From assembly GCA_020056965.1 (NCBI GenBank), contig JAGVGT010000021.1:132442-196441 (forward strand): a stretch of 64,000 nucleotides of DNA, written 5' to 3'. The notes beneath the pieces are model-generated. The model made no database searches. It was not told the DNA's origin and saw only the letters and a list, made by a program, of their open reading frames with translations. The stretch comes from Deltaproteobacteria bacterium (GTDB taxonomy: Bacteria > Desulfobacterota > Desulfobulbia > Desulfobulbales > JAGXFP01). The position numbers were made by a program, and so were the translations under genes. This document shows, in pieces, positions 23,028 to 32,034 of the stretch (position 1 is its first letter; each line of letters starts with the position of its first letter).

Positions 23028-24560
23028 ATGAATAAGAAAATTATGTATAGCCTTCTGGCTGTTGCCGGAATGGTAATGGGCTCGGCCACTGAAGGGTTTT
23101 CTTTCGGCAGCTACGGCACTAATGTTAACACTGCTTGCGCCCCGGCCGCTCCTTATACGGGTAGTTGCACCTTCTGTCACGTCTCCGACCGAGGTGCCGC
23201 TACCCCGGCCAAGGATGCCTTTTTGGCCGGCGGCGCCACCTTGACGGATTTCTTCTGTCCGAGCGGTCCCACCTGCACGGATACCGATGGCGACACCTAT
23301 GCCAGGGAGGGCGGGGCCTGCGGCGCGGTCGATTGTAATGACAATAACGCGGCAGTTCATCCTGGCGCGGCTGAGGTTTGTACCGACAACTTCGATAACG
23401 ACTGCGACGGCCTGATCGATCTGGCCGATCCCAATGCCGTGGGCTGTCTTGCACCGTGCAGCGACAAAGACCGGGACGGATATGCCGTGAACGGCGGCAC
23501 TTGTGGACCGGTCGACTGTAACGACAATAATTTTGCGATCAACCCGAACGCGGTGGATATTGCCAATAACGGCATTGATGAAAACTGCGATGGGGTTGAC
23601 CGGGTTGACGGAACCATCATGGATAAAGATGGCGACGGTTTCACGCCGGCCGCCGGTGATTGTAACGATAACAATGCGGTCGTGCATCCCCTTGCCGTGG
23701 ATATCCCCAACAACGGGATCGATGAGAACTGCGACGGCGTGGACACGGTTGATCCAAGCATCGTTGACAACGATGGGGATGGATTCACCCCTGCTAACGG
23801 TGATTGCAATGATACCAATGGGGCGATTAATCCTGGCGCCGTTGAAATCTGTACGGACGGGGTCGACAACAACTGTAACGGTTTAGTGGACTCCCAGGAT
23901 TCCAGCGCGGTCAATTGCCCCTCCGCCTGCACCGATAGCGATGTGGATACCTATGCAACCGAGGGTGGCAATTGCGGCCAGGTCGACTGTGACGATCAGA
24001 ACGCCGCCATTAGCCCCGCCGCGGTTGAATCCTGTGATGATGGCATCGATAACGACTGCGATGGCCTGATTGACGAAGGCTGCGATGTTGCCTGCCCCGA
24101 TGTCGATGGTGATGGTTACCTCGATGCGGTCTGTGGCGGCAATGACTGTGATGACACCAATGCGGCCATTCATCCTGGGGCCGCAGAGGTTTGCGGCAAC
24201 AGCGTCGATAACAACTGTAACGGCGCCAGTGACGAAACGTGTACCACCTGCCCCGATGGCACGATCCTGATCATCAGGGATATGGAGTATAACCGTGGTG
24301 ATGGGAAGTTGAAGGTGGTGGGCAATGCCAACGTCAAAACCACCATTACCATTGCCGATGCGGTTACCGGTAAAATCCTGGCCAGTGGAATCAAGGTCCG
24401 GGAAGGGAAATGGTCCGTGGAAATCAGAAGGGTGCCTCGTAACCTGGTGACGATCCGGGCCAGCACCGCCGAAGGCTGCTACACCGAGCAAGACCTTCAG
24501 ACGGGTGATGACGATGATGACGATGACAGGGACAGGCGTGGCAGGACAAATCGCGACTGA
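23028..24560 (+). CDS. MopE-like metal-binding-repeat protein with one c-heme site
   Basis: A 510-residue secreted protein. Signal peptide residues 1-25; a single heme-c motif CTFCH at residues 47-51; then about seven copies of the MopE/PF11617-type motif (DxDGDGY...GDCNDNNxAxxPxAxExCxDGxDNDCDG), an Asp/Cys-rich Ca- or metal-binding repeat; a beta-sandwich-like domain from about residue 410 (KTTITIADAVTGKILASGIK); and an acidic DDDDDDD then Arg-rich tail. Probably an extracellular electron-transfer or metal-binding surface protein. It stands alone, preceded by a 560-base region with a sigma-54 promoter and followed by a strong terminator. Confidence 0.85.
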   Translation: MNKKIMYSLLAVAGMVMGSATEGFSFGSYGTNVNTACAPAAPYTGSCTFCHVSDRGAATPAKDAFLAGGATLTDFFCPSGPTCTDTDGDTYAREGGACGAVDCNDNNAAVHPGAAEVCTDNFDNDCDGLIDLADPNAVGCLAPCSDKDRDGYAVNGGTCGPVDCNDNNFAINPNAVDIANNGIDENCDGVDRVDGTIMDKDGDGFTPAAGDCNDNNAVVHPLAVDIPNNGIDENCDGVDTVDPSIVDNDGDGFTPANGDCNDTNGAINPGAVEICTDGVDNNCNGLVDSQDSSAVNCPSACTDSDVDTYATEGGNCGQVDCDDQNAAISPAAVESCDDGIDNDCDGLIDEGCDVACPDVDGDGYLDAVCGGNDCDDTNAAIHPGAAEVCGNSVDNNCNGASDETCTTCPDGTILIIRDMEYNRGDGKLKVVGNANVKTTITIADAVTGKILASGIKVREGKWSVEIRRVPRNLVTIRASTAEGCYTEQDLQTGDDDDDDDRDRRGRTNRD

Positions 24561-24590
24561 TCTGTCTTGAACATCGCCTGAGTAAATCGA

Positions 24591-24624
24591 CAGGGAGGCC
24601 CCGCCAGGGCTTCCCTGTTTTTTT
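24591..24624 (+). terminator. Intrinsic terminator
   Basis: CAGGGAGGCC pairs with GGCTTCCCTG (one G-U) and is followed by seven Ts, 30 bases past the MopE-like gene. Confidence 0.9.
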
Positions 24625-24782
24625 ATGCGAAATTTGGGTTTAAGCAGGAAAGGCCAGATTATGGCAGTTCTCGGCCCCGATCCAACCCGAGATCGGTGCA
24701 TTGCGCCTTTGTGTCCGATAAAGGGCAGGGGCGGACAGCTTATTTTCTGGCTCGGTACAACGCTTTCAACGCAGTTTGGCCC

Positions 24783-24811
24783 TTGACAGCCCTAGGGCTG
24801 AAGTGTAATTT
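24783..24811 (+). promoter_or_regulatory. Sigma-70 promoter before the glutamate synthase genes
   Basis: TTGACA (24783-24788), 17-base spacer, TAATTT (24806-24811). The leader to the first gene would be about 170 bases. Confidence 0.65.
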
Positions 24812-24819
24812 AAGCGGCC

Positions 24820-24856
24820 GCGATTTTGTCGGAAGCGACGATAATCGCTGTTTTTT
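24820..24856 (+). terminator. Hairpin with T-run in the glutamate synthase leader
   Basis: GCGAT...ATCGC closes an inner GTCG-GAAG-CGAC hairpin and is followed by TGTTTTTT. It lies directly after the predicted promoter start, so it could attenuate the operon or end a very short transcript. The rest of the gap (24857-24970) shows nothing recognisable. Confidence 0.45.
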
Positions 24857-24987
24857 CGTATAAATTACCGCTCCGGAAGCCCTTGCGACCTACCAGTTCG
24901 CCACCTGGACCTTTCCCGGTCCCCGCTGAACGTGCTCGTACCTTGCAGTCTTACCGAAGCCCACACCATTAAGCGAGGAGCTAAGAC

Positions 24988-26130
24988 ATGTGCCGGTTAG
25001 CACTGAAAACCGCCAGCAAGCCCTTTTCGCCGTTCACCGTTCTGGAGGCCATGGAGGCCATGCAGGAAGGCTACGACGGCAGCGGCCTGGGGTTGTTGCT
25101 GCGGGGACTCAAGTTCAGCGATTACACCTATCAGGCGGCCGACCCCATCCTCTCCGGCATTGCCCACACCGAAGCGGCCCTGCATCGGTTGAACGAGAGC
25201 ATGGCTGCCAAGGGCTACGAGCTCAAGTATGATCATGAGTTCGCCGTCGATCCCGACCGCATTGAGGCCAAGGACCGGTACCGCTACTTTCTGCGGGTCT
25301 ATAAGTTCCCCAAACCGTTGGCCAAGGCCGGCGCGGAGCAGCGCGAAGTTGAACTGCTGCGGACCCGGGTCAGCCTACGCCTGGATGGCGAGGCCCACGG
25401 CGACGACCTCACCGTCTTTTCCTTCTGGCCCGATGTCGCTACCATCAAGGAAGTCGGCTGGCCCATGGGCGTTGGCGAGGCCCTGGGGTTGAACGACAAC
25501 CGGATCAAGAGCCGGGTCTGCATGGCCCAGGGGCGGCAGAACACCAACTACGGCATCAACCTCTACGCCTGCCATCCCTTTTTCATCCAGGGCATCGCCA
25601 CCATGACCAATGGCGAGAACACCGCCTTCATTCCGATCAAGGAATGGCTGATGGGCAGCAAGGTGGAAGGGTATATCGGCTACCAGAGCGATTCCGAGGT
25701 CTTCGCCCATATCCTCCATTACGTGACCAAGGTCTTGAAGCTGCCCCTGCCGGTTTACAAGCATGTCATCACCCCGCTGAAGAGCGAGGAGCTGGACAAA
25801 CATCCCCAGGGCGCCTTTTTGAAGGGACTGCGCGACGTCTGTCGCCGCCTGATCATCGACGGCCCCAATGCGGTGATCGGCTCATTGCCCGACGAAACCT
25901 GCATCCTGACCATGGACCACAAGAAGATGCGCCCCGCCACCATCGGCGGCAAGCCCGGCGAGTGGGCCATGGCCTCGGAGATCTGCGGCGTCGACGCGAT
26001 GATCCCCGACCGGGACCGCAGCCTCGACTTTCAACCGATGCGTGAAAATACTATTGTCGTCCCGCCCCATAGAAAGGAGTTTGAGATATGGTCTCAGTTC
26101 GATCCCTGCCCGTTAATCCAAGCAGCCTGA
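24988..26130 (+). CDS. Split glutamate synthase, class II glutamine amidotransferase subunit
   Basis: A 380-residue protein beginning MCRLAL, with Cys2 exposed after Met removal as the N-terminal nucleophile of class II amidotransferases. Downstream segments (NTNYGINLYACHPFF, TNGENTAFIPIKEW, ILTMDHKKMRP) match the GATase_2 domain of glutamate synthase, which releases ammonia from glutamine. In enteric bacteria this is the N-terminal third of GltB; here it is a separate gene, as in archaea and many anaerobes. GCGAGGAG precedes ATG 24988. It overlaps the next gene by 43 bases. Confidence 0.88.
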   Translation: MCRLALKTASKPFSPFTVLEAMEAMQEGYDGSGLGLLLRGLKFSDYTYQAADPILSGIAHTEAALHRLNESMAAKGYELKYDHEFAVDPDRIEAKDRYRYFLRVYKFPKPLAKAGAEQREVELLRTRVSLRLDGEAHGDDLTVFSFWPDVATIKEVGWPMGVGEALGLNDNRIKSRVCMAQGRQNTNYGINLYACHPFFIQGIATMTNGENTAFIPIKEWLMGSKVEGYIGYQSDSEVFAHILHYVTKVLKLPLPVYKHVITPLKSEELDKHPQGAFLKGLRDVCRRLIIDGPNAVIGSLPDETCILTMDHKKMRPATIGGKPGEWAMASEICGVDAMIPDRDRSLDFQPMRENTIVVPPHRKEFEIWSQFDPCPLIQAA

Positions 26131-27740
26131 CCTACCACGATCTGCCCTGGATCGTCCAGCACCGTGAGGATCGTTGCACCCTCTGTGGCCGCTGCACCTC
26201 GATCTGCCCGACCGGCTCGATCTTTCTGACCTATCGGCGCCAGCGGATGCCCAAGGTCGGTTTGACCCCGGGGGCGCCGAACCAGGACCAGCGCGGCAGC
26301 GCCTACCGGACCTTCATGGGTATCCGGCAGAATACCGATCTGGCCCGCCGCTGTATCGGCTGCGGGATGTGCGCCATGGTCTGCCCGAACGAGGCGATCA
26401 CCCCGGCCCCCAACGCCAACGACCCGCGCACCCCCTTCCTCAACAACCAGAAGGGCGAGGCCCCGACCCGTGGTGGCCGGCGCAACGACCGCAACAGCAT
26501 TTTGGACCGGATCAGCTTCAACCGGATCTCGATGCTCACCGACCCGGCCCTTGATGCCGGCCGCCATGAATTTTCCTGTAACACCATCCTGGGGCGGATT
26601 CTGCCCCCGGAGGAGTTCCTGCGTCGCCAGGCCGCCGGGGAGTGGATCCCGCCGACCCGCGAAATCTTCCCCTTCATCATCGGCTCGATGTCCTTCGGCG
26701 CCCTCTCGCCCAATATGTGGCTGGGGTTGTTGCAGGGCGTGGCCTACTGCAACGAGGTCCTGGGGATTCCGGTGGTGATGTGCACCGGCGAGGGCGGCTG
26801 CCCGCCCTGGGTGCTGCGCAGCCCATTCCTGAAATACATTGTTCTGCAGATCGCCTCCGGCTATTTCGGTTGGGACGAGATCATCCGGGCCTTGCCCGAG
26901 ATGCAGTGCGACCCGGCCGCCATCGAGATCAAGTACGGCCAGGGCGCCAAGCCCGGCGACGGTGGTCTGCTGATGTGGTTCAAGGTCTCCCAGCTGATCG
27001 CCCGTCTGCGCGGGGTGCCGGCCGGGGTTGATCTGCCCTCGCCGCCGGTCCATCAGACCCTCTATTCGATTGAAGAGTCGGTGATGAAGATGATCCAGAC
27101 CATGTCGATGGCCTGGAACTTCAAGGTGCCGGTCTATCCGAAAATTTCCGGTTCGACCTCGGCCAAATCGGTGTTGAACAACTTGGTCAGGAACCCCTAT
27201 GCCGGGGCGCTCCTGATCGACGGCATCGATGGCGGCACCGGCGCCGCCTACAACATCTCGATGGACGCCACCGGTCACCCCATCGCCTCCAACCTGCGCG
27301 AGTGCTATCTCGATCTGGTCGCCCAGGGTCGCCAGAACGAGATTCCGCTCTTCGCCGCCGGCGGTATGGGCAAGAACGGCAATATCACCCAGAATGGCAT
27401 GGCCATGATCATGCTGGGCGCCAGCGGCGTCCATATGGGCAAGTACATCATGCAGGCCGCCGCCGGCTGTCTGGGCAACGAGAAGAACCGCTGTAACGTC
27501 TGTAACCTGGGGATCTGTCCCAAGGGCATCACCAGCCAGAACCCCAAGATCTACCGGCGGCTGGACCCGGACGATGTCGCCCAGCGGGTGGTGGAGACCT
27601 TCTCCGCGATCCGCACCGAGATCAAAAAGATCATGGCGCCGCTGGGCCGTTCCCAGAGCCTGCCGATCGGCATGTCCGACGCCATCGGTATCGACGACAA
27701 GCACATCGCCGACCGGTTGAAGATCAAATACATCTGCTAG
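26088..27740 (+). CDS. gltB: Split glutamate synthase, FMN/Fe-S catalytic subunit
   Basis: A 550-residue protein. The N-terminus has two ferredoxin clusters (CTLCGRCTSICPTG, CIGCGMCAMVCPN), followed by the glutamate synthase FMN barrel (Glu_synthase; FIIGSMSFGALSPN, DGIDGGTGAAYN, GGMGKNGNITQ) and the Cys cluster CNVCNLGICPKG. It catalyses formation of two glutamates from 2-oxoglutarate and ammonia. The N-terminal ferredoxin is typical of the archaeal-type enzyme. ATG 26088 follows AAGGAG. The reductant would be delivered by the next gene product. Confidence 0.92.
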   Translation: MVSVRSLPVNPSSLTYHDLPWIVQHREDRCTLCGRCTSICPTGSIFLTYRRQRMPKVGLTPGAPNQDQRGSAYRTFMGIRQNTDLARRCIGCGMCAMVCPNEAITPAPNANDPRTPFLNNQKGEAPTRGGRRNDRNSILDRISFNRISMLTDPALDAGRHEFSCNTILGRILPPEEFLRRQAAGEWIPPTREIFPFIIGSMSFGALSPNMWLGLLQGVAYCNEVLGIPVVMCTGEGGCPPWVLRSPFLKYIVLQIASGYFGWDEIIRALPEMQCDPAAIEIKYGQGAKPGDGGLLMWFKVSQLIARLRGVPAGVDLPSPPVHQTLYSIEESVMKMIQTMSMAWNFKVPVYPKISGSTSAKSVLNNLVRNPYAGALLIDGIDGGTGAAYNISMDATGHPIASNLRECYLDLVAQGRQNEIPLFAAGGMGKNGNITQNGMAMIMLGASGVHMGKYIMQAAAGCLGNEKNRCNVCNLGICPKGITSQNPKIYRRLDPDDVAQRVVETFSAIRTEIKKIMAPLGRSQSLPIGMSDAIGIDDKHIADRLKIKYIC

Positions 27741-27785
27741 TCTCTGACTGAGATTAAGAATAGCCAGCAGCAAGGAGCAAACTAA

Positions 27786-30122
27786 GTGAGCGCCAAAAGC
27801 AAAGCCATCACGGTCAAGGGCCTCGACAAGCAGGGCACCCGCATCAGTTCCAAGAATTTCGACGAACTGGTCCAGGCCGCCGCCCGTAAATCCAATGATT
27901 TGATCCTCGAAACCTTCGGCCAGCACAATGTCGGTGGCCGCCTGCACAGCGCCGACGGTAAAGTTTCCGTGCGCCTCAAGGGCCCGGCCGGGCAAAGGCT
28001 GGGTTGCATGGGCCAGCCCGGCACCACCATCGTCTGCGAGGGGCCGGCCTCCGACGATGTCGGCTACCTGAACATCGGCGCCGACATCATCGTCAAGGGT
28101 GACTCCAGCAACGGGGTCTGCAACGCCATGGCCCAGGGCCGGGTCTTGATCGGCGGCTCCATCGGCGCCCGCGGCCTGACCATGACCAAGTGGAACCCCG
28201 ACTACACCCGTCCGGAGCTGTGGGTCCTGGGTTCGGTGGGTGACACCTTCGCCGAATTCAATTGCGGCGGGATCGCAGTGGTCTGCGGGGTTGAGCCCAA
28301 GAACGCCAAGAATGTCATGGGCTACCGGCCCTGTGTCGGCATGGTTGGCGGTTGGATCTACTACCGCGGCGAGACCGATGGAACTTACTCCAAGAACAAC
28401 GCCAAGTTGGTCAAGCCCGACGACGAGCAGTGGCAGTGGCTGATGAAGCGGCTGCCCGCCAACCTGGAGGCCCTCGGGCGTCAGGATCTCTTGAAGAAGC
28501 TTTCGGTCCGGGCCGAGTGGAACCTGCTGATGGCCATCACCCCGCAGGAACGGGCCCTGATGTTCAGCGGCCCCATGCCGATGGCCGAGTTCCGTGAGAA
28601 GGTCTGGAAACCGGCCTTCCCGGGCGGCGATCCCCTGGGCGATATCGCCCCGGGCCTGGACCGCAGCCATATCGGCGCCATCGTCTCCGGCGACCTGCGC
28701 CGCAAGAAGCCCTACTGGGCCAATCAGGAAAACGCCGCGCCTTGCACCTTCTATTGCCCGGTCCATATCCCGACCATCGACCGGCTGCGCTTGATCCGCG
28801 ACGGCAAGATGGACGAGGCCTATGAACTGGTTTTGCGCCACACCCCATTCCCGGCCTCGGTCTGCGGCGCGGTCTGCCCCAATCTCTGCGTGCAGAACTG
28901 TTCCCGCGACCGGTTGGACGAGCGGATCGATGTGGCCATGCTAGGCCGCTCGGTGCGGATTACCCAGCCCCCCGCCAGCAAGAAGGCCACCGGCAAGAAG
29001 GTCGCCATCATCGGCGGCGGCCCCGGCGGCATGAACGCCGCCTGGCACCTGGCCCAGGAGGGCGTCGAGGCCCATATCTTCGAGAAGTCCGACAAGCTGG
29101 GCGGCAAGCTCGCCCAGGTCATCCCCTGGGAGCGCTTGCCCAAGGCGACCTGGGATGCCGAGATCGCCCGCTTCCTGAAGATGAAGAACATCAAGGTCAA
29201 CTTCGGGGTCGCCATGACCAAGGCGAAGCTGGCCGAACTGCAGAAGCAGTACGACTACGTGATCGTCGCGGTCGGCACCCATGAGCCGCGCCGCATTCCC
29301 TTCCCGGGCAACGAGCGGGTCATCGCCGCCCTCGACTTCTTGAAAAGCATCAAGGATGAGAAGCAGAAGGTCAAGGTCGGCAAGCAGGTGGTGATCATAG
29401 GCGCCGGCAACGTCGGCTGCGACGTGGCCTTCGAGGCCTATCAGGCCGGGGCCGAGCAGGTCACCCTGGTCGATATCCAGAAGCCCCTGGCCTTCGGCAA
29501 GGAGAAGGCGGCGGCCGAGAAGCTGGGCGCCAAGTTCCGCTGGCCGATCAGCACCAAGGAGGTCACCGCTGAGGGGCTGGTCACCGACAAGGGTGAGCTG
29601 ATCCCGGCCCAGACCGTGATCATCTCCATCGGCGACATCCCGGCAGTCAGCTTCCTGCCCGACGGTATCGAGCTGTTCCGGGGCTGGATCAAGACCGACA
29701 AGACCGGCCGCACCTCCGACCGCCACCTCTTTGCCGTGGGCGACGTGGAAAAACCGGGTCTGGCCACCGATGCCTTGGGGCGCGGCAAGATCGCCGCCGG
29801 GGCCATCCTCGCCGAGATTGCCGGCAAGGACTATGTGCCTTTCCAGTTGCCGCTGATCTCACCCGACAAGCTGACCCTGGAGCATTACTGCCCGCAGCCG
29901 TCCGCCGGATCCAGCCAGGAAGACGAGGCCACCCGTTGCTTAAGCTGCGGCACCTGTCGCGACTGTCACCTCTGTGAGACCATCTGCCCGACCCAGGCGA
30001 TTTCCCGGCAGAAGCACGACATTCTCGGCTTCCAGTATGTCTCCGACGACAATAAGTGTATCGCCTGCGGTTTCTGCGCCGATACCTGCCCCTGCGGGAT
30101 CTGGACCATGCAGCCATTTTAA
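27786..30122 (+). CDS. Split glutamate synthase, GXGXG domain fused to GltD-like oxidoreductase and ferredoxin
   Basis: A 778-residue fusion. Residues about 15-240 are the GXGXG beta-helix normally at the C-terminus of GltB (GTTIVCEGPASDDVGYLNIG, GRVLIGGSIGARG). Residues about 310-690 are a GltD-type FAD/NAD(P)H oxidoreductase with N-terminal Fe-S region (CPVHIPTIDRL, CGAVCPNLCVQNC), FAD site IIGGGPGGMNAAWHL and second dinucleotide site VIIGAGNVGCDVAF. The C-terminus (from about 720) adds a 2[4Fe-4S] ferredoxin (CRDCHLCETICPTQ, CIACGFCADTCPCG). Start codon GTG 27786 follows AAGGAG. It completes the three-gene enzyme. Confidence 0.9.
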   Translation: MSAKSKAITVKGLDKQGTRISSKNFDELVQAAARKSNDLILETFGQHNVGGRLHSADGKVSVRLKGPAGQRLGCMGQPGTTIVCEGPASDDVGYLNIGADIIVKGDSSNGVCNAMAQGRVLIGGSIGARGLTMTKWNPDYTRPELWVLGSVGDTFAEFNCGGIAVVCGVEPKNAKNVMGYRPCVGMVGGWIYYRGETDGTYSKNNAKLVKPDDEQWQWLMKRLPANLEALGRQDLLKKLSVRAEWNLLMAITPQERALMFSGPMPMAEFREKVWKPAFPGGDPLGDIAPGLDRSHIGAIVSGDLRRKKPYWANQENAAPCTFYCPVHIPTIDRLRLIRDGKMDEAYELVLRHTPFPASVCGAVCPNLCVQNCSRDRLDERIDVAMLGRSVRITQPPASKKATGKKVAIIGGGPGGMNAAWHLAQEGVEAHIFEKSDKLGGKLAQVIPWERLPKATWDAEIARFLKMKNIKVNFGVAMTKAKLAELQKQYDYVIVAVGTHEPRRIPFPGNERVIAALDFLKSIKDEKQKVKVGKQVVIIGAGNVGCDVAFEAYQAGAEQVTLVDIQKPLAFGKEKAAAEKLGAKFRWPISTKEVTAEGLVTDKGELIPAQTVIISIGDIPAVSFLPDGIELFRGWIKTDKTGRTSDRHLFAVGDVEKPGLATDALGRGKIAAGAILAEIAGKDYVPFQLPLISPDKLTLEHYCPQPSAGSSQEDEATRCLSCGTCRDCHLCETICPTQAISRQKHDILGFQYVSDDNKCIACGFCADTCPCGIWTMQPF

Positions 30123-30191
30123 TGACGGCAAAGCAGTAAAGAAGCTTGACGCTTCGGGCTTCTTATGATAGTTTCGCGCAGTACTTTGTCT

Positions 30192-30267
30192 GGGCCATTA
30201 GCTCAATCGGTAGAGCACATGACTCTTAATCATTAGGTTCGCGGTTCGATTCCGCGATGGCCCACCA
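30192..30267 (+). tRNA. tRNA-Lys (CTT)
   Basis: A 76-base cloverleaf: acceptor GGGCCAT/ATGGCCC, anticodon loop CTCTTAA (anticodon CTT, codon AAG), GGTTCGATTCC T arm, and encoded CCA. Confidence 0.95.
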
Positions 30268-30275
30268 GACATCCC

Positions 30276-30313
30276 AAGGACTTAGCCTGTTACGGGCTAG
30301 GTCCTTTTTTTTT
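30276..30313 (+). terminator. Intrinsic terminator after tRNA-Lys
   Basis: AAGGACTTAGCC (30276-30287) pairs with GGCTAGGTCCTT (30295-30306), ending in a nine-T run. Confidence 0.9.
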
Positions 30314-30346
30314 GCGCCACAATTCCAGGCCAGGAGGAGTGTTCCT

Positions 30347-31924
30347 GTGGATCTGATCCTTAGTGATTTGCGCATTCCCATTGAGGAAGACGGCCCGGCT
30401 GCGTATCTAGCCACCGCCGCCAGCCGGCTGAGAATCGCCGCCGGTGAAATCAGCATCGCTAAGATCTTGAGCAAGTCCCTGGATGCAAAGGACCAGGAGC
30501 AGTTTTACTACCAGCTAACCGTTGCGGTTCGAACTCCGGCGGGCTACGTCAACCAGGATAATCTGCCGCTCTACTTTGAAGCCGTGGAGGCCAGGCGGCC
30601 AGCGACCAGCCGCCAGGCGCGCCCCATCGTCGTAGGCTTTGGGCCGGCCGGGATGTTTGCGGCCCTTGAACTGATTGACTACGGGTTCAAACCCCTGATC
30701 TTTGAACGGGGTAAGAGGATCGAGGAACGGACCCTGGACGTCCGGAGGTTTCAGCGGGAGCGGGTGCTCGATGCCGAATCCAATATCCAGTTTGGTGAAG
30801 GTGGGGCTGGCTCCTACTCGGACGGCAAACTCTTCTCCCGGCGCAATCACAACTCCAGCCAGACCAACCGGGTCTTGCAGACCCTGATTAAGTTCGGGGC
30901 GCCGGCGGAAATCGCCTATATCGCCAAGCCCCATCTGGGCACGGACGTGTTGTGCGTGATCGTCCGCAATATCCGCGACTATATCCTGGAACGGGGCGGC
31001 GAGATCCATTACGGCGCCAAAATGACCGACCTCCTGCTCAGCGAGGGAGAGGCCGTGGGGGTCAAGATCAACGGGGAACAGGAATATCTCTCAGATAGCA
31101 TTTACCTGGCCTTGGGGCATTCGGCCCGGTCGACCCTGACCATGCTGCACGCCAAAGGCGTGGCCATGGAACGCAAGCCGATTGCGGTGGGGGTGCGGAT
31201 CGAGCATCCGGCCGCAACCATCAATCTGCTCCGCTATGGGAAAAAGTATCAGAATTTCCCCGGCCTGGGCGCCGCCACCTATTCCTTGAACCATACCAAC
31301 CGAGCCATTCACCGGGGGGTATATACCTTTTGCATGTGCCCCGGTGGCGAGGTGATCAATGCCTCCTCCGAACCGGGCCTGCTGGTCCTGAACGGCATGA
31401 GTTACTCCCGCCGGGCCTCCGCCTTTTCCAATGCCGGCTTGGTGGTCACCTGCCAGGCCGAAGATTACCAGCACTGCGGCCCCTTGGCTGGTCTGGAATT
31501 CCAGAAGGAGATCGAGGGCAAGGCCTTTGCCGCCGGCGGGGGCAGCTGGCAGGTGCCGGCCCAGAATCTGCTGGATTTTTTAGAGGGGAAAAGCTCTGCG
31601 GCCCTCAATGAAAATTCCTTTGCGATGGGCGCCGTGCCGGCCGATCTGCGGGAGATTTTCCCAAGCTTTGTGGTTGAGGAGCTGGTCGCCGCCTTTAACA
31701 AATGGAAGACAGAGGTGCCCGCATTTGTCTCCAACCAGGCGATCTTGATGGGGGCGGAAACCAGGACCTCGTCGCCGGTCAAGATCTTACGCGATGATAA
31801 ATATGAATCGGTTAATGTAAAAAACCTCTACCCGCTGGGCGAAGGCGCGGGCTATACCGGCGGCATCACCAGCTCGGCTGCTGATGCGATTAGGGCGGTG
31901 GAAATCAGGGTAACGCAAGGATGA
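30347..31924 (+). CDS. COG2509-type FAD-dependent dehydrogenase
   Basis: A 525-residue flavoprotein. Motifs: GFGPAGMFAALELIDYG with a downstream acidic residue (FAD ADP-binding fold), FGEGGAGSYSDGKLFSRR, and the C-terminal FAD segment YPLGEGAGYTGGITSSAADA. It belongs to the uncharacterised family related to HI0933/Rdr-type flavoproteins; substrate unknown. Start placed at GTG 30347, seven bases after GGAGGAG; an upstream frame to 30257 would run back through the terminator and into the tRNA. Single gene, facing bipA. Confidence 0.85.
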   Translation: MDLILSDLRIPIEEDGPAAYLATAASRLRIAAGEISIAKILSKSLDAKDQEQFYYQLTVAVRTPAGYVNQDNLPLYFEAVEARRPATSRQARPIVVGFGPAGMFAALELIDYGFKPLIFERGKRIEERTLDVRRFQRERVLDAESNIQFGEGGAGSYSDGKLFSRRNHNSSQTNRVLQTLIKFGAPAEIAYIAKPHLGTDVLCVIVRNIRDYILERGGEIHYGAKMTDLLLSEGEAVGVKINGEQEYLSDSIYLALGHSARSTLTMLHAKGVAMERKPIAVGVRIEHPAATINLLRYGKKYQNFPGLGAATYSLNHTNRAIHRGVYTFCMCPGGEVINASSEPGLLVLNGMSYSRRASAFSNAGLVVTCQAEDYQHCGPLAGLEFQKEIEGKAFAAGGGSWQVPAQNLLDFLEGKSSAALNENSFAMGAVPADLREIFPSFVVEELVAAFNKWKTEVPAFVSNQAILMGAETRTSSPVKILRDDKYESVNVKNLYPLGEGAGYTGGITSSAADAIRAVEIRVTQG

Positions 31925-31975
31925 GGTTGAGCAGAAGAATGCTCTGGTTTAAGGCCAGGTGTTTGTTGAGCGCAA

Positions 31976-32013
31976 AAAAGGGGCGCCGCTTGGAATTGAG
32001 CGGCGCCCCTTTT
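31976..32013. terminator. Bidirectional terminator
   Basis: AAAAGGGGCGCCGCT (31976-31990) pairs perfectly with AGCGGCGCCCCTTTT (31999-32013), serving the convergent flavoprotein and bipA genes. Confidence 0.9.
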
Positions 32014-32034
32014 GATTAACTATGCTATAGCGGC

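Noticed and set aside
24740..24800. Possible sigma-54 promoter upstream of glutamate synthase
   Set aside because: GG and GC pairs occur but spaced 9 or 11 bases apart rather than 10.
26088..26130. 43-base overlap of the first two glutamate synthase genes as a sign of wrong start
   Set aside because: ATG 26088 has a good AAGGAG site and the N-terminal ferredoxin begins soon after, so the overlap is accepted as real.
26094..28841. A 915-codon open frame on the minus strand across the glutamate synthase genes
   Set aside because: It mirrors the wobble-position GC bias of the plus-strand genes, has no recognisable domain, and the plus strand is unambiguously coding.
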